Source: Paraburkholderia sp. BL23I1N1 (GTDB lineage: Bacteria; Pseudomonadota; Gammaproteobacteria; Burkholderiales; Burkholderiaceae). From it: a stretch of DNA of 64,000 nt. A program made the translations under genes and the position numbers. The notes under the pieces are model-generated. The model was not told where the DNA came from and did not search any database. It saw only the letters and a list, made by a program, of their open reading frames with translations. Shown in pieces: positions 17,088 to 25,852 of the stretch; positions within the stretch are counted from its first letter, which is position 1, and every line of letters begins with the position of its first letter. The stretch covers positions 3,410,001 to 3,474,000 of the forward strand of contig NZ_RAPV01000001.1 in the NCBI RefSeq assembly GCF_003610295.1, given 5' to 3'.

Positions 17088-18458
17088 ATGTCGATGATCG
17101 CCGCTCGCATCGAGCGCTTGCCGTTTTCGGGTTTTCACCGCCGCCTGCTGCTGATGGGCGGCCTCGGCTACACCTTCGATGCGATGGACGCCGCCGTGCT
17201 CGCGTTCCTGCTGCCGGTGCTACGCACGCAATGGGGGCTGACGAGTGTTCAGACGGGCGTGCTGGGAAGCGGCACGTTCATGGGCTATTTCTTCGGCGCC
17301 ATGCTCGCGGGGATGCTCGGCGACATTATCGGCCGACGCAAGGTCATGATGTACGCGCTTGTGATTTACTGTGTAGCGTCTCTTGCCAGCGCGCTGGCGA
17401 ACGATTGGGGATTTTTTCTTGCGACGCGTATTGTCGCCGGCTTGGGGACGGGAGCGGAAAGCGCCATCGTCGCGCCGTTTCTCTCGGAGTTCGTGGCGCG
17501 GCGGTATCGCGGGAGTTTCACTGGCAGCCTTGCGGGGTTCTTCTCCTTTGGCTTTGTGGCGGCCGCACTGCTCGGCTATCTCGTGATCCCGCTCGCGCCC
17601 AATGCGTGGCGCGCGGTCATGGTCATCACTGCACTGCCCATTCTGATGCTGCTCTGGTGGCGCCGCGCATTGCCCGAGTCGCCGCGCTGGCTCGAGGCAC
17701 GCGAGCGGATTGAGGAGGCCGATGCAATCGTGTCGCGGATGGAGGCGGATGTAATCCAGACGGGCATGCAGTTGGAGCCGCTACCTCCCGTGCGCGAAGG
17801 CACCGTTCCACTCGCAGCCGGCCGCGCCTCAATCGTCGCGAACGTCAAGGCGTTGTGGGCGGCGAAGCTCGCGCGCATCACGGCAATGACATGGCTCATG
17901 TGGCTATCCATCACGTTCAGCTACTACGCTTTTTTCACGTGGATTCCCGGCCTGCTGGTTCAGAACGGCATGACGATCACGCGGAGCTTTTCGTATTCGC
18001 TCGTGATTTACATTGCCCAAATCCCGGGATATTTTTCAGGCGCGTGGCTCAATGAAAAGATCGGCCGGCAGGCAACGATCGCGACATACATGATATTGGG
18101 CGGCGTATCGGCGCTTGGGCTTGCATTGACGCGCACGGATGCGGGCATCATGGTGTCGGGCATCCTGCTTTCGTTCTTCATGAACGGCACCTATGCCGGC
18201 GTTTATGCCTATACCCCGGAGGTTTTCCCCACCGACGTGCGCGCAACGGGCACGGGGCTGGCTTCGTCAATTGGCCGCCTGGGCGCGATTGCCGCGCCTA
18301 TTCTCGTCGGGTACGTCTATCCGCTGCTGGGCTTTGCAGGCGTGTTCGGTGCTACGACGCTTGTGCTGCTGACCGGCGCGATGGCCGTGGTACTCATGGG
18401 GGTGCCGACTCGCGGCAGATCACTCGAGGATATTGCAGCAGGGCAAATCGAATCGTAA
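17088..18458 (+). CDS. MFS transporter (sugar/aromatic acid:H+ symporter type)
   Basis: A 456-residue, 12-helix major facilitator. The loop 2-3 signature reads LGDIIGRRKVM and the loop after helix 6 has RRALPESPRWLEARER, a sugar-porter/aromatic-acid symporter hallmark; helix 1 ends with GYTFDAMDAAV. The second half repeats with a loop 8-9 motif NEKIGRQ and an EVFPTDVRATGTG segment at helix 10. The ATG at 17088 has GGAG 7 bases upstream; an earlier in-frame TTG is unlikely. It probably imports the substrate of the amidohydrolase immediately upstream, at the inner membrane using the proton gradient. The substrate is unknown. Confidence 0.88.
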   Translation: MSMIAARIERLPFSGFHRRLLLMGGLGYTFDAMDAAVLAFLLPVLRTQWGLTSVQTGVLGSGTFMGYFFGAMLAGMLGDIIGRRKVMMYALVIYCVASLASALANDWGFFLATRIVAGLGTGAESAIVAPFLSEFVARRYRGSFTGSLAGFFSFGFVAAALLGYLVIPLAPNAWRAVMVITALPILMLLWWRRALPESPRWLEARERIEEADAIVSRMEADVIQTGMQLEPLPPVREGTVPLAAGRASIVANVKALWAAKLARITAMTWLMWLSITFSYYAFFTWIPGLLVQNGMTITRSFSYSLVIYIAQIPGYFSGAWLNEKIGRQATIATYMILGGVSALGLALTRTDAGIMVSGILLSFFMNGTYAGVYAYTPEVFPTDVRATGTGLASSIGRLGAIAAPILVGYVYPLLGFAGVFGATTLVLLTGAMAVVLMGVPTRGRSLEDIAAGQIES

Positions 18459-18715
18459 GAAACGCAGGCTGCGGACCCCGTCCGGCTATCGCCATCCTGT
18501 GACGCCACTGTGTCACATGGCTCGAACCTGTCACGCAACCACGCGGTTTTGGCGAATGGGTATTCTTATGACATTATTTGCCGGCGCATACGTTTTGCGC
18601 GTTAATGAGCGAACCGCGTCACGTAGCGATGCATTCAACACGCAGCATGCGCTTCGCGGCAGACACACCTTCGAACGCCAAACCGTTATCGAGTCATTCT
18701 CTCTGAGGCAAAGTC

Positions 18716-19117
18716 ATGAAGTTGACAATCGTCGCACCACTTTTGATCATTTCGCTACTCGGTACGTCCACTGCCGTCTTTGCGCAGAAACACGACGACA
18801 ATCACGGCGGCGGTCAGCCTCCGCACGAAAAACAGAATCCGGGTCACGGTGGCCCGCAGCATGGGTATGGTCACGGGCAGGGGCCGCATGATGCGTCTTT
18901 GGGCGGTCCTGGCGGTCCCGTTCCGCACAACGACTGGCACAAGGGCGAGCGGCTTCCGTCGGAATACCGCGATCGTAATTACGTTGTCGACAACTGGCAC
19001 GAACACGGCCTGCAACCACCGCCGCGCGGGTATCAGTGGGTCGGGGTGAACGGGGACTATGTACTCGCCGCCGTCGCCACTGGTGTCATTGCCAACGTTC
19101 TGCTTTCCGGGCACTAA
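18716..19117 (+). CDS. RcnB-like periplasmic protein
   Basis: A 133-residue exported protein with a cleavable signal peptide (residues 1-23, ending VFAQ). The middle is rich in His, Gly and Pro (about 25-70), a metal-binding look. The C-terminus has the RcnB family pattern: WHKGERLPSEYRDRNYVVDN, then PPPRGYQWV and DYVLAAVATGVI. In E. coli, RcnB helps nickel/cobalt homeostasis with the RcnA exporter, but this family also occurs far from such genes, as here. No metal exporter is nearby. The start has GAGGCAAAGTC upstream. The metal role is inferred. Confidence 0.8.
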   Translation: MKLTIVAPLLIISLLGTSTAVFAQKHDDNHGGGQPPHEKQNPGHGGPQHGYGHGQGPHDASLGGPGGPVPHNDWHKGERLPSEYRDRNYVVDNWHEHGLQPPPRGYQWVGVNGDYVLAAVATGVIANVLLSGH

Positions 19118-19477
19118 CCAGGCAAACGGGAATCGATAGCTTTCCGAACTGAAAACAAGCTTTCATTCTGCAGATGATGAATGCGGTGGCCCGGCGCTAC
19201 GGGCCACCATCCTGCGCTGTATTGTGTATTAGCGCTCAAGCAGCGCTCATGCAGCGATCAAGCGACACCTTCGTCGTGAAGCGGCACGACGGCGATAACA
19301 CCACAGCCTTGGTCGAGCGCACGCCCGGGTCATGCCCAATGTCGCGTGCTATGCTTAAATCGGCAACGTCTCTCAACGAAACAAGCCGGTATCCGTGTCG
19401 ACGCCAAGCTAAGCTTCATCCAGAATGCTGCACCGATCGGCACAGAAACGAGCCCGACGCGACCGCGATCGCTGACC
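19118..19477. other. Intergenic region with an 11-base tandem repeat
   Basis: About 360 bases between the RcnB-like gene and the FadR-type regulator. It holds no gene I can support. The one structured feature is a threefold 11-base repeat at 19231-19263. Confidence 0.4.
19231..19263. repeat. Three tandem 11-base repeats
   Basis: Three head-to-tail units of 11 bases: AGCGCTCAAGC, AGCGCTCATGC and AGCGATCAAGC, each differing from the next by one or two bases. Eleven-base spacing is one helical turn, so a protein binding each unit would sit on one face of the DNA. Nothing else identifies a ligand. Confidence 0.6.
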
Positions 19478-20212
19478 ATGGACTACCGTCATCTGCAACA
19501 GCGCAAGAGCCTGCACGGCCGCATTGTGCAGGAGCTCGGCATGGATATCGTCGGCGGCAAGGTCCAGCCGGGCCAGCGGTTGCCTGCTGAGGCGGTCCTG
19601 TGCGAGCGCTACGGCGTGAGCCGCCCTGTGCTGCGTGAGGCCACCCGGGTGCTCGTGGCAAAAGGGCTGGTCGTGTCGAAACCGCGTGTCGGCAGTGTTG
19701 TGAAGCCTCGCGGGGAATGGCACATGCTCGACCCCGACGTCCTGTTCTGGACGATCAACAGTGTTCCGGAAGGCGAGTTCTTCAGTTCGCTCCTGACCGT
19801 GCGCCGCGTTATCGAACCCGCGGCGGCCGCACTCGCCGCCACCGCGGCCACAAGCGACGATGTTGCGCGCATTGCATCGGCTTACGACCAGATGGAACGT
19901 GCGCAAACCGCAAGCGCGCTACTGGATCCCGACCTCGAGTTTCACCGCGCGATCATGGCGGCCACTCATAACGATCTACTGGCCTATATTGGCAACATGC
20001 TCTCGCTTGCCCTGTCGGAATCGATCAAGCTGACGAGTCGCCATCCTGACACGCATGCGCTTTCGTTGCCGCGGCACAAGGCGATTCTCACTGCGATCCA
20101 GAGCCGTGACCCGCTGGGCGCGCGGCACGCAAGTCTCGTCCAGCTCGACAATGCGCGCGCGGACGCCGAAAGCGTTCTGGAAGCCGGCAGCCAATTTCAG
20201 ACACACCCCTAA
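19478..20212 (+). CDS. FadR-subfamily GntR transcription regulator (FCD domain)
   Basis: A 244-residue regulator. The N-terminal winged helix has LHGRIVQELGMDIVGGKVQP, then LPAEAVLCERYGVSRPVLRE, the classical GntR recognition helix. The C-terminal FCD ligand domain has the metal-binding acidic/His pattern (DPDLEFHRAIMAATHN and later SLPRHKAIL). FCD regulators usually bind sugar acids or small carboxylates and repress neighbouring catabolic or transport genes. A perfect FadR-type palindrome (TAGTCGGACTA) lies at 20451-20461, upstream of the ABC transporter that follows. An earlier in-frame start would add 44 non-homologous residues, so I start at 19478. Confidence 0.85.
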   Translation: MDYRHLQQRKSLHGRIVQELGMDIVGGKVQPGQRLPAEAVLCERYGVSRPVLREATRVLVAKGLVVSKPRVGSVVKPRGEWHMLDPDVLFWTINSVPEGEFFSSLLTVRRVIEPAAAALAATAATSDDVARIASAYDQMERAQTASALLDPDLEFHRAIMAATHNDLLAYIGNMLSLALSESIKLTSRHPDTHALSLPRHKAILTAIQSRDPLGARHASLVQLDNARADAESVLEAGSQFQTHP

Positions 20213-20450
20213 TCCGGGCGTGGCGGATTAGCCGAACCATTGGGCAGCGCATAGCGGGCGCTTACCGCTTTTCACGCCTCTCGTCTTCCAGGCATTGATT
20301 CGATAGTCATACTATTCAAGCGGCACATTGTGCAGATCATTTCTTCAGCGGATGACTCATGCCCAATGAGCCAGGTCTATCCCGTCATCGTGTCGCGCCG
20401 CACGGTTGGATACGCATAGGGAAAGCTGCGCCGCACCGCAAAAAATTAAT

Positions 20451-20461
20451 TAGTCGGACTA
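20451..20461. promoter_or_regulatory. Probable FadR-type operator
   Basis: TAGTCGGACTA is a perfect dyad and fits the FadR/FCD-family consensus TNGTNNNACNA at every fixed position. It sits 64 bases before a small upstream ORF and about 200 bases before the transporter start. It is the likely operator of the regulator at 19478-20212. The match is read directly; binding is inferred. Confidence 0.6.
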
Positions 20462-20524
20462 GTTAAGGGTATACATCGATTAGTAGGCAAAAGGGCGTGA
20501 TATAGCATTTTCTGGAGGGTAGTC

Positions 20525-20656
20525 ATGCGCACGCGCATGCAAGTGGGTTTCATGAAGGAAGTGATGCCCGGCTCCGGTGCTGTTCTTGCCGGGGCTTTTC
20601 CTGCTTGCGCCGTTATGGACAGTGAAGTGTTCAACAACAGAGAGACGGGAGATTGA
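20525..20656 (+). CDS. Small upstream ORF coupled to the ABC transporter
   Basis: A 43-codon ORF (begins MRTRMQVGFMKEVMPG) with GGAGGG 5 bases before its ATG, one of the strongest ribosome sites in the window. Its TGA lies 1 base before the ATG of the substrate-binding protein, whose own GGGAG site falls inside the end of this ORF. This arrangement suggests translational coupling or a regulatory leader peptide. Residues 17-30 are hydrophobic. I recognise no family; it may also be a chance ORF. Confidence 0.4.
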   Translation: MRTRMQVGFMKEVMPGSGAVLAGAFPACAVMDSEVFNNRETGD

Positions 20657-20657
20657 C

Positions 20658-21737
20658 ATGGCGCAAGCGAAGGAAGACAAGGACGACGTGCAGGTCGCGC
20701 GTCGGGGATTGCTGCAGGGCGCGGGCCTGTCCGCAGCACTGGCGCTAATGGGTGGCATGATCACGCCGGCCCAGGCGGCAGAAGCCGGTTCGTTTCCGGC
20801 GCACAAGCGGTGGAAGATCGTATTCGTCAACCATGTCACCACGAATCCGTTCTTCGTTCCGACGCAATACGGCATTCAGGACGCGACCGCGTTGCTGGGC
20901 ATGGACTATCAATGGACCGGTTCGGCCAATGCCGACATTAGCGAAATGGTGAACGCGGTCAACGCGGCGATTGCCGGGAAAGCCGACGCAATCGCCGTAC
21001 CGATCGTTGACCCCAAGGCGTTCGACAAACCCATTCAGGCCGCGCTCGACGCCGGCATTCCCGTGTTCGCCTATAACGCCGACGCGCCCTCGGGGTCGAC
21101 GAATCCGCGCCTTGCCTATATCGGCCAGGATCTTTATCTGTCCGGCTACCAGATGGGCGAGCGAATCGCCAACCTCATCGATAGCGGTCTCGTTGCACTC
21201 TTTATCGCGACACCCGGTCAGCTCAACATTCAGCCGCGGCTTGACGGTGCAGCGGCTGCAATCAAGAAATCGGGCAAGAAGATCGACGTGCAGACGATCG
21301 CTACCGGCGCGACCGTCAACGAAGAATTATCCAAGATCAAATCCTTCTATCTCGGTCATCAGGATCTCAAAGGCATGTTCGCGGTGGATGCGGGCAGCAC
21401 CCAGGGCGTCGCCGAGGTGATGAAAGAATCCAACCTGCCGTCTAAAGGTGTCCACGGCGGCGGCTTCGATCTGTTGCCGCGCACGGTCGACCTGATCCAC
21501 GAAGGTTTCCTGGACTTCACGATCGATCAGCAGCCCTACGTACAGGGTTTCTACACGGTGATTGAGGCCTTCATCTTTCTCGCGTCCGGTGGGCTCGTTG
21601 GGCCGGCCAATATCAACACGGGCCTGAAGTTCGTCACCAAGGGCACAGTCGATCCCTATCTGAACACGTCGACACGCTATGAAGGCAAGAGCACGAAAGC
21701 CCAGATCGTGCCACGCACAGGCGCAATCAAAGGGTGA
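20658..21737 (+). CDS. Sugar ABC transporter substrate-binding protein (Tat-type signal)
   Basis: A 359-residue periplasmic binding protein of the ribose-type cluster (Peripla_BP_4). The signal contains a twin-arginine-like ARRGLLQGAGLSAALALMGG and ends at PAQAA near residue 38. The mature domain starts WKIVFVNHVTTNPFFVPTQY and continues with AIAVPIVDPKAFDKPIQAAL and IPVFAYNADAP, the usual sugar-binding lobes. ATG at 20658 is preceded by GGGAG. It overlaps the permease by 4 bases (GTGA) and is the first large gene of a three-gene transport operon. The ligand is unknown; the neighbouring FCD regulator suggests a sugar or sugar acid. Confidence 0.88.
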   Translation: MAQAKEDKDDVQVARRGLLQGAGLSAALALMGGMITPAQAAEAGSFPAHKRWKIVFVNHVTTNPFFVPTQYGIQDATALLGMDYQWTGSANADISEMVNAVNAAIAGKADAIAVPIVDPKAFDKPIQAALDAGIPVFAYNADAPSGSTNPRLAYIGQDLYLSGYQMGERIANLIDSGLVALFIATPGQLNIQPRLDGAAAAIKKSGKKIDVQTIATGATVNEELSKIKSFYLGHQDLKGMFAVDAGSTQGVAEVMKESNLPSKGVHGGGFDLLPRTVDLIHEGFLDFTIDQQPYVQGFYTVIEAFIFLASGGLVGPANINTGLKFVTKGTVDPYLNTSTRYEGKSTKAQIVPRTGAIKG

Positions 21738-22735
21738 CCTCTGCCGTGACGGACGTTCGAAAAACCGCTAGACGTCCGAGGCGCTGGTCAGGCGCGCTCG
21801 GACGTTCCAGCGAGATCCGCATCCTCGCAGTCGCACTGATCCTTTGCATCTACTTCGAGACGGTCAACCATGACTTTCTGCTGACTGGTGCGAGTCTGCA
21901 GAATCTCTCGCAGTTCATCGCCCCGGTGGCGATCATTGCTTTTGGTGAAATCATGCTGATGATCGGTGGAGAGATCGATCTCTCCGCCGGGATGGTGTTT
22001 GCGTTTGCGCCTTTCATCATGCATTTTTCTCTCGAAGCCGGCTTGCCAGCCTGGCTCGCGATGCTCATCGGCGTCATTGCGGCAGGCCTCGTTGGGCTCA
22101 TTAACGGCGCGGTGACGGTCTACCTGCGCATCCCCTCCTTCGTGACGACGCTCGGTACCTTGTTCTTCGTGAACGGCCTTACGCTGACGATCTCGCGCGG
22201 CACACCGGTTTCGCCGCCGGAGGACTCGGCATTTTCAGCATTCATGGGGGGATGGGGATATAGCGAAATCATCTGGACGATTGCGATTGCCGCAGTCATG
22301 CACGTGCTGCTTCGTCATACACGCTGGGGCTTGCATACGATCGCGTCAGGAGCGAATCCACTGGGCGCGAGCGAAGCGGGGATACAGGTCAGGCGTCTGA
22401 AGCTCGGCAACTTTATTCTTGCCGCGGTGCTAGCCGGCTTTACTGGAATCCTGGAGGGCTTTCGTATCACGTCGATCGATCCGCAAGCGGGCGGCAACCA
22501 GATCATGTTTCTTGCGGTTGCCGCAGCCGTGATCGGCGGCACGCCGCTCGCCGGTGGATCGGGCACGATCATCGGTGGACTGATCGGTGCGGCGGTGCTT
22601 GGCATTCTTAACGACGGCTTCACGCTGATCGGCATCAACGCCTTCACCTTCAACATGATTCTCGGCGCGGCGATCCTCGGGGCCATGATCTTCAACATCC
22701 ACGTGGTTCGTCTCGCGCGCAAAGGGGAGTTGTGA
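21734..22735 (+). CDS. Sugar ABC transporter permease (RbsC type)
   Basis: A 333-residue inner-membrane permease with about eight to ten helices. The family blocks are GEIDLSAGMVFAFAPF, RIPSFVTTLGTLFFVNGLTL and AAAVIGGTPLAGGSGTIIGG, the last being the coupling region near the ATPase contact, as in RbsC/XylH-type proteins. It starts with GTG at 21734, overlapping the end of the binding protein, and ends sharing one base with the ATPase start. It forms the membrane pore of the transporter. Confidence 0.9.
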   Translation: MTSAVTDVRKTARRPRRWSGALGRSSEIRILAVALILCIYFETVNHDFLLTGASLQNLSQFIAPVAIIAFGEIMLMIGGEIDLSAGMVFAFAPFIMHFSLEAGLPAWLAMLIGVIAAGLVGLINGAVTVYLRIPSFVTTLGTLFFVNGLTLTISRGTPVSPPEDSAFSAFMGGWGYSEIIWTIAIAAVMHVLLRHTRWGLHTIASGANPLGASEAGIQVRRLKLGNFILAAVLAGFTGILEGFRITSIDPQAGGNQIMFLAVAAAVIGGTPLAGGSGTIIGGLIGAAVLGILNDGFTLIGINAFTFNMILGAAILGAMIFNIHVVRLARKGEL

Positions 22736-23505
22736 TGTCCGAGGTGCTGGAGGCGCTGCGCGGCGAAGATATAGTCAAGCGTTTCGGCGCGGTCACCGCG
22801 CTCGATGGCGTATCACTGACGCTGAGACAGGGTGAGATCCTTGGCATTCTCGGCGACAATGGCGCGGGCAAATCGACGTTGATCAAAATCCTGACCGGAT
22901 TTCATCAGCAGACCAGCGGCAAGCTTTTTGTCGGTGGCGAGGAAACCATGCTTCGCTCAGTTGACCACGCCCGGTCACTCGGCATTGAATGCGTCTACCA
23001 GGATCTGGCGCTCGCCAATTCGCTGAGCATCTATCACAACATGTTCCTGAACCGGGAAATCATCCGTCGGGGGCCATTTCGCCTGTTGAACCATCGCGCA
23101 ATGCGTGAGCGCGCCGCCGAGTGTCTTGAGGAAATCGGCGTACACGTGCCTTCAGTCGATCTGCCAGTCGAGCAACTTTCCGGCGGACAGCGGCAGGCCA
23201 TCGCGGTCGCTCGCGCGGTCAATTCGAATTCAAGGATTCTGCTGCTTGACGAACCGCTCGCCGCGATGGGCGCCCGCGAGGCCGGACTGATCATCGACCT
23301 GATCCTTCGACTCAAGAATAAAGGGGGGCTGTCCATCGTCATGATCATGCACAACTACGCTCAGACGCTCGACATCGCGGATCGTGTGATGCTGATGCAG
23401 CGCGGACGTGTCACCTACCAGCGGGAAGCGGCCAGCACATCGGTCGAAGAGTTGATGGATATCGTGCGACGCGAATATCGGGCAATGCGCACAGCGGCAA
23501 ACTGA
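22735..23505 (+). CDS. Sugar ABC transporter ATPase, single nucleotide-binding domain
   Basis: A 256-residue ATPase. Walker A is GDNGAGKST, the Q-loop is CVYQDLALANSL, the signature is LSGGQRQAI and Walker B is ILLLDEPLAAMG, with the switch histidine in MIMHNYAQTL. Most ribose-type systems use a double-length RbsA-like ATPase of about 500 residues; this one carries a single domain, so it must work as a homodimer, as in FrcA-type fructose systems. ATG at 22735 overlaps the permease stop by one base (TGATG) after a GGGGAG site. Confidence 0.9.
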   Translation: MSEVLEALRGEDIVKRFGAVTALDGVSLTLRQGEILGILGDNGAGKSTLIKILTGFHQQTSGKLFVGGEETMLRSVDHARSLGIECVYQDLALANSLSIYHNMFLNREIIRRGPFRLLNHRAMRERAAECLEEIGVHVPSVDLPVEQLSGGQRQAIAVARAVNSNSRILLLDEPLAAMGAREAGLIIDLILRLKNKGGLSIVMIMHNYAQTLDIADRVMLMQRGRVTYQREAASTSVEELMDIVRREYRAMRTAAN

Positions 23506-23520
23506 TGCCGCGCCGTTGCT

Positions 23521-24840
23521 TCAGCCCGGCAAACCAGGAATCTCAACGCCGAACGTTTGCAGGATCAGCACGACATTGAACGATAAGACGACGAATGCCG
23601 CCAGCGTGGCGAGCACAGCGACGAACGCGCGATTTTTGTATGGGCCCATCACGTCTTCGCGGCAAGTGAACCACAACAACGCCGCCATCGGCAGCGGCAA
23701 CGCGAGGCTCAATACAACCTGACTGAGGACGAGAGCCTGGGTCGCGTTGACCCCAAGCGCAACCACGACGAAACTCGGCACCATCGTGACGGCCCGGCGC
23801 AACCAGAGCGGAATACGAAAGCCCACGAACCCCTGCATGATCATCTGACCCGCCATGGTGCCGACCACGGAACTCGATATGCCCGAAGCAATCAACGACA
23901 ACAGGAAAATCCCGGCCGCCCCAATCCCCAATAGCGGCGCCAGCGTGTGATAGGCCGTTTCGATTTCCGCTACTTCAGGGTGCCCGTGATGGAATGCACC
24001 GGCGGCCATGATAACCATCGCCATATTGATGAGACCGGCAATGGTCAGTGCGATCACGACCTCGATATTCGAGAATTTCAGCAGCTTGGCCCGCTCGGGC
24101 TCCGTTCGCGCGGGTGCTCGCTGTTGCGTTAGCCCGGAGTGCAGGAAAAGCGCGTGCGGCATCACGGTTGCCCCCACAATACCGACGGCAATCGTCAGCG
24201 CATTCGCGTCGGGTAATTGGGGGGAAAACGTATGGGCGAGGACACTCGGCCACGCAATCGGCGTGATGAACAACTCGGCAAGATAGGACAACCCAATGAT
24301 GCCGACGAGTGCGCCAATCGCCAGCTCAAGGGGACGAAAACCAGCGCTCTCGAACAACAGCAGGCCGTATGTCACTACCGCGGTGACCATCATGCCCGCG
24401 AGCAAGGGCATGTGAAACAGTAACGACAGTCCGATCGCTCCGCCGAGAAATTCGGCCAGATCGGTTGCCATCGCAGCGATTTCGCTGACACCCCACATGC
24501 CCAACAGAACGGGTTTCGAAAACCGTTCGCGACACAGCTCCGCGAGGTTCCGCCCGGTGACGATGCCGAGCTTCGCCGAGAGCGCCTGAAACAGCATCGC
24601 CACGAGGTTTGCCAACAGCACCACCCAGAGCAATGCGTAACCGTATTTGGCGCCTGCCTGAATATTCGTCGCAAAGTTGCCCGGGTCCATATAGGCAACA
24701 GAAACCACCACTGCCGGTCCGGCGAACGGCAGAAGCATCAGCGCGCCGCGGCGGCGGCCTTCCAATACCTCTCTTACCGCAAGCGTTGTGCGCTCGGTTC
24801 TCGTCGCCGGTTTGGCCGCCTTATGAACGCGATCGTCCAA
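23521..24840 (-). CDS. mntH: Nramp-family divalent metal transporter (MntH type)
   Basis: A 439-residue, 11-helix proton-coupled transporter for Mn2+/Fe2+. Helix 1 has DPGN (residues 52-55) after VVSVAY and before FATNIQAGAKYGY; helix 6 has MPHALFLHS, the second half of the metal site. The frame is open 74 codons further upstream, but TTG at 24840 is preceded by AAGGAG with a good spacer and begins at the homologous region, so I start there. Its leader contains an 11-base-pair inverted repeat (24931-24967) that may be regulatory. It lies convergent to the ABC ATPase with a 15-base gap. Confidence 0.9.
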   Translation of the reverse strand: MDDRVHKAAKPATRTERTTLAVREVLEGRRRGALMLLPFAGPAVVVSVAYMDPGNFATNIQAGAKYGYALLWVVLLANLVAMLFQALSAKLGIVTGRNLAELCRERFSKPVLLGMWGVSEIAAMATDLAEFLGGAIGLSLLFHMPLLAGMMVTAVVTYGLLLFESAGFRPLELAIGALVGIIGLSYLAELFITPIAWPSVLAHTFSPQLPDANALTIAVGIVGATVMPHALFLHSGLTQQRAPARTEPERAKLLKFSNIEVVIALTIAGLINMAMVIMAAGAFHHGHPEVAEIETAYHTLAPLLGIGAAGIFLLSLIASGISSSVVGTMAGQMIMQGFVGFRIPLWLRRAVTMVPSFVVVALGVNATQALVLSQVVLSLALPLPMAALLWFTCREDVMGPYKNRAFVAVLATLAAFVVLSFNVVLILQTFGVEIPGLPG

Positions 24841-24930
24841 GCTCTCGCTCCTTGCACATGAAAATGAAAGGCGTGCCCGATTGACCAGGCAGGCATCGCA
24901 TTCACGGCATTGCACTGCTGATTGCCCCGA

Positions 24931-24967
24931 AGACGCCTCGCAACCACGGAGCGGTCGCGAGGCGTCT
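24931..24967 (-). promoter_or_regulatory. Perfect 11-bp inverted repeat in the mntH leader
   Basis: AGACGCCTCGC (24931-24941) pairs perfectly with GCGAGGCGTCT (24957-24967) around a 15-base loop. On the mntH strand it lies about 90 bases before the TTG start. No U-run follows it, so it does not look like a simple terminator. It could be part of a metal-sensing RNA, an attenuator, or a protein-binding site. The yybP-ykoY manganese riboswitch consensus is not evident. Confidence 0.55.
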
Positions 24968-25143
24968 CTATCGGACATAGTAATCAATGTAGCGCAGAGT
25001 GCTCCAGGTCGTGCTCGACGCGTCGCAGGCCGCCGATTCCCACGTAACTGGCCGATCGTCATGCGTCAGTAGTACTCTTCGGTACGGGACGTGAAACAGG
25101 GGCAATACGGTCAGCCGACGATACAACCTGAGGAGCCGGGCCA

Positions 25144-25836
25144 ATGGGAAGCATCAACGCAGTTGCGGCGGCGGCAGTCGCCTTCGTGGGTAGTCACTTT
25201 CTCCTGTCCCATCCGCTGCGCGGGCGTTTGGTCAGCGCCATCGGCGAAGCGGGGTTCCAGGGCATCTATTCGCTGGTGGCGTTCGTGACGCTCGGCTGGC
25301 TGATCTTTTCCTACGGAAAGGCGCCGCTGACGGCGCCACTATGGCCGGTAGGAGATGGGCTCTGGGCGGTGGCGACCGTCGTCATGCTGATTGCGTCAAT
25401 CCTCCTGCTGGGCTCGCTGATCCGCAACCCGGCGCTCCCCACCGGCGGCCGTCCTGGCGCGTTCCCGGAAACGGCGCGCGGCGTGTACGCGGTGACGCGC
25501 CACCCGATGATGTGGTCGTTCGCGCTTTGGGGGCTGTGCCACATCGCGGTGTTTCCGGTGGCCAAGAGCATCATCGTCGCGACGGCTATCGTCATCCTCG
25601 CGCTCGTCGGCGCAGCCTTGCAGGATCGGAAGAAGGAGCGGCTCCAGCCCGATCTCTGGCCTGTATGGGAATCGAAGACGAGCTACCTGCCGTTCGCCGC
25701 GATCGCCGCCGGCCGCGCGCGGCTGGGTGGGTTCGGCTTACATGCCCTGTTGGGCGGCCTCGTCGTCTGGCTCGTCGCGACCTGGGCTCATATACCACTC
25801 ACCGGTTGGGCCGCGGGCATCTGGCGCTGGCTGTAG
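25144..25836 (+). CDS. NnrU family membrane protein
   Basis: A 230-residue protein with about six helices. The NnrU family marks are FVGSHFLLSHPLRGRLV at residues 14-30, GIYSLVAFVTLGWLIF, then the histidine pair in GVYAVTRHPMMWSF (about 116-129) and LWPVWESKTSYLPF. NnrU is named from nitric-oxide metabolism clusters of denitrifiers, but no nitrite or NO reductase gene is in this window, so that role cannot be claimed here. GAGGAG precedes the ATG. Members resemble isoprenylcysteine methyltransferase-like membrane proteins around the His-Pro motif. Confidence 0.85.
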   Translation: MGSINAVAAAAVAFVGSHFLLSHPLRGRLVSAIGEAGFQGIYSLVAFVTLGWLIFSYGKAPLTAPLWPVGDGLWAVATVVMLIASILLLGSLIRNPALPTGGRPGAFPETARGVYAVTRHPMMWSFALWGLCHIAVFPVAKSIIVATAIVILALVGAALQDRKKERLQPDLWPVWESKTSYLPFAAIAAGRARLGGFGLHALLGGLVVWLVATWAHIPLTGWAAGIWRWL

Positions 25837-25852
25837 CCGCGGCCCGGTTTTG

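Noticed and set aside
24840..25080. yybP-ykoY manganese riboswitch before mntH
   Set aside because: The conserved loop sequences of that family are not seen; only one long hairpin is present, so I list it as an unassigned structure.
25144..25836. NnrU as evidence of denitrification
   Set aside because: No nitrite, nitric-oxide or nitrous-oxide reductase gene is present in the window, so the link to NO metabolism cannot be supported here.
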